Position numbers and translations under genes: made by a program. Under the pieces are notes generated by a model. The model was given only the letters and a program-made list of their open reading frames with translations. It was not told the origin of the DNA and ran no database searches. A DNA stretch of 8,541 nucleotides, from positions 1-8,541 of the forward strand of contig JBDSLU010000572.1 in NCBI GenBank assembly GCA_039916225.1, written 5' to 3'. Source of the DNA: JBDSLU01 sp039916225 (GTDB lineage: Bacteria; Acidobacteriota; Vicinamibacteria; Vicinamibacterales; Vicinamibacteraceae). Of the stretch, positions 8,523 to 8,541 are shown piece after piece; position 1 is the first letter of the stretch; each line of letters opens with the position of its first letter.

Positions 8523-8541
8523 CGTGGGTGGGCGAAATCAT

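Overview
The window is a very GC-rich stretch of bacterial chromosome. All six supportable genes lie on the minus strand, so the biology reads from position 8541 down to 1. Spacing is extremely tight: gaps of 4, 2, 16 and 39 bases and one 4-base ATGA overlap. No non-coding stretch exceeds 40 bases. I see no RNA gene, mobile element, CRISPR array, clear promoter or terminator. High GC, a ThuA/PVC-type dehydrogenase fusion, a CT398-like zinc-ribbon protein and a PAS hybrid-type kinase together suggest an Acidobacteriota-like organism (for example Vicinamibacteria), or less likely a planctomycete or verrucomicrobial relative. That placement is inference from gene content, not a demonstrated assignment.

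Layout in the direction of transcription. (1) A small single-domain cupin (8522-8100). (2) A Tm-1-like/UPF0261 ATP-binding protein (8095-6863). (3) A TIM-barrel protein of the 'PEP hydrolase'/Tm-1 C-terminal family (6860-5925). (4) A 1206-residue exported protein (5928-2308) combining a ThuA domain, a PVC-type dehydrogenase beta-propeller, a helical region, a jelly-roll domain and a C-terminal azurin-like blue-copper domain. (5) A coiled-coil C4 zinc-ribbon protein (2291-1524). (6) A cytosolic two-PAS histidine kinase (1484 to the window edge) whose C-terminus is cut off.

Genes 1-4 look like one translationally coupled operon. Genes 2 and 3 are the separately encoded equivalents of the two halves of the plant Tm-1 protein, in the same order. 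They are followed by an exported oxidoreductase-like protein, so the unit probably joins cytoplasmic metabolism of a small molecule, perhaps sugar-derived, to a periplasmic oxidation step. The substrate is unknown. The most notable feature is that gene 4 has no CxxCH haem motif and instead ends in a copper domain with an intact His/Cys/His/Met ligand set. Genes 5 and 6 follow closely but look like general regulatory or housekeeping functions, and their link to genes 1-4 may be only positional.
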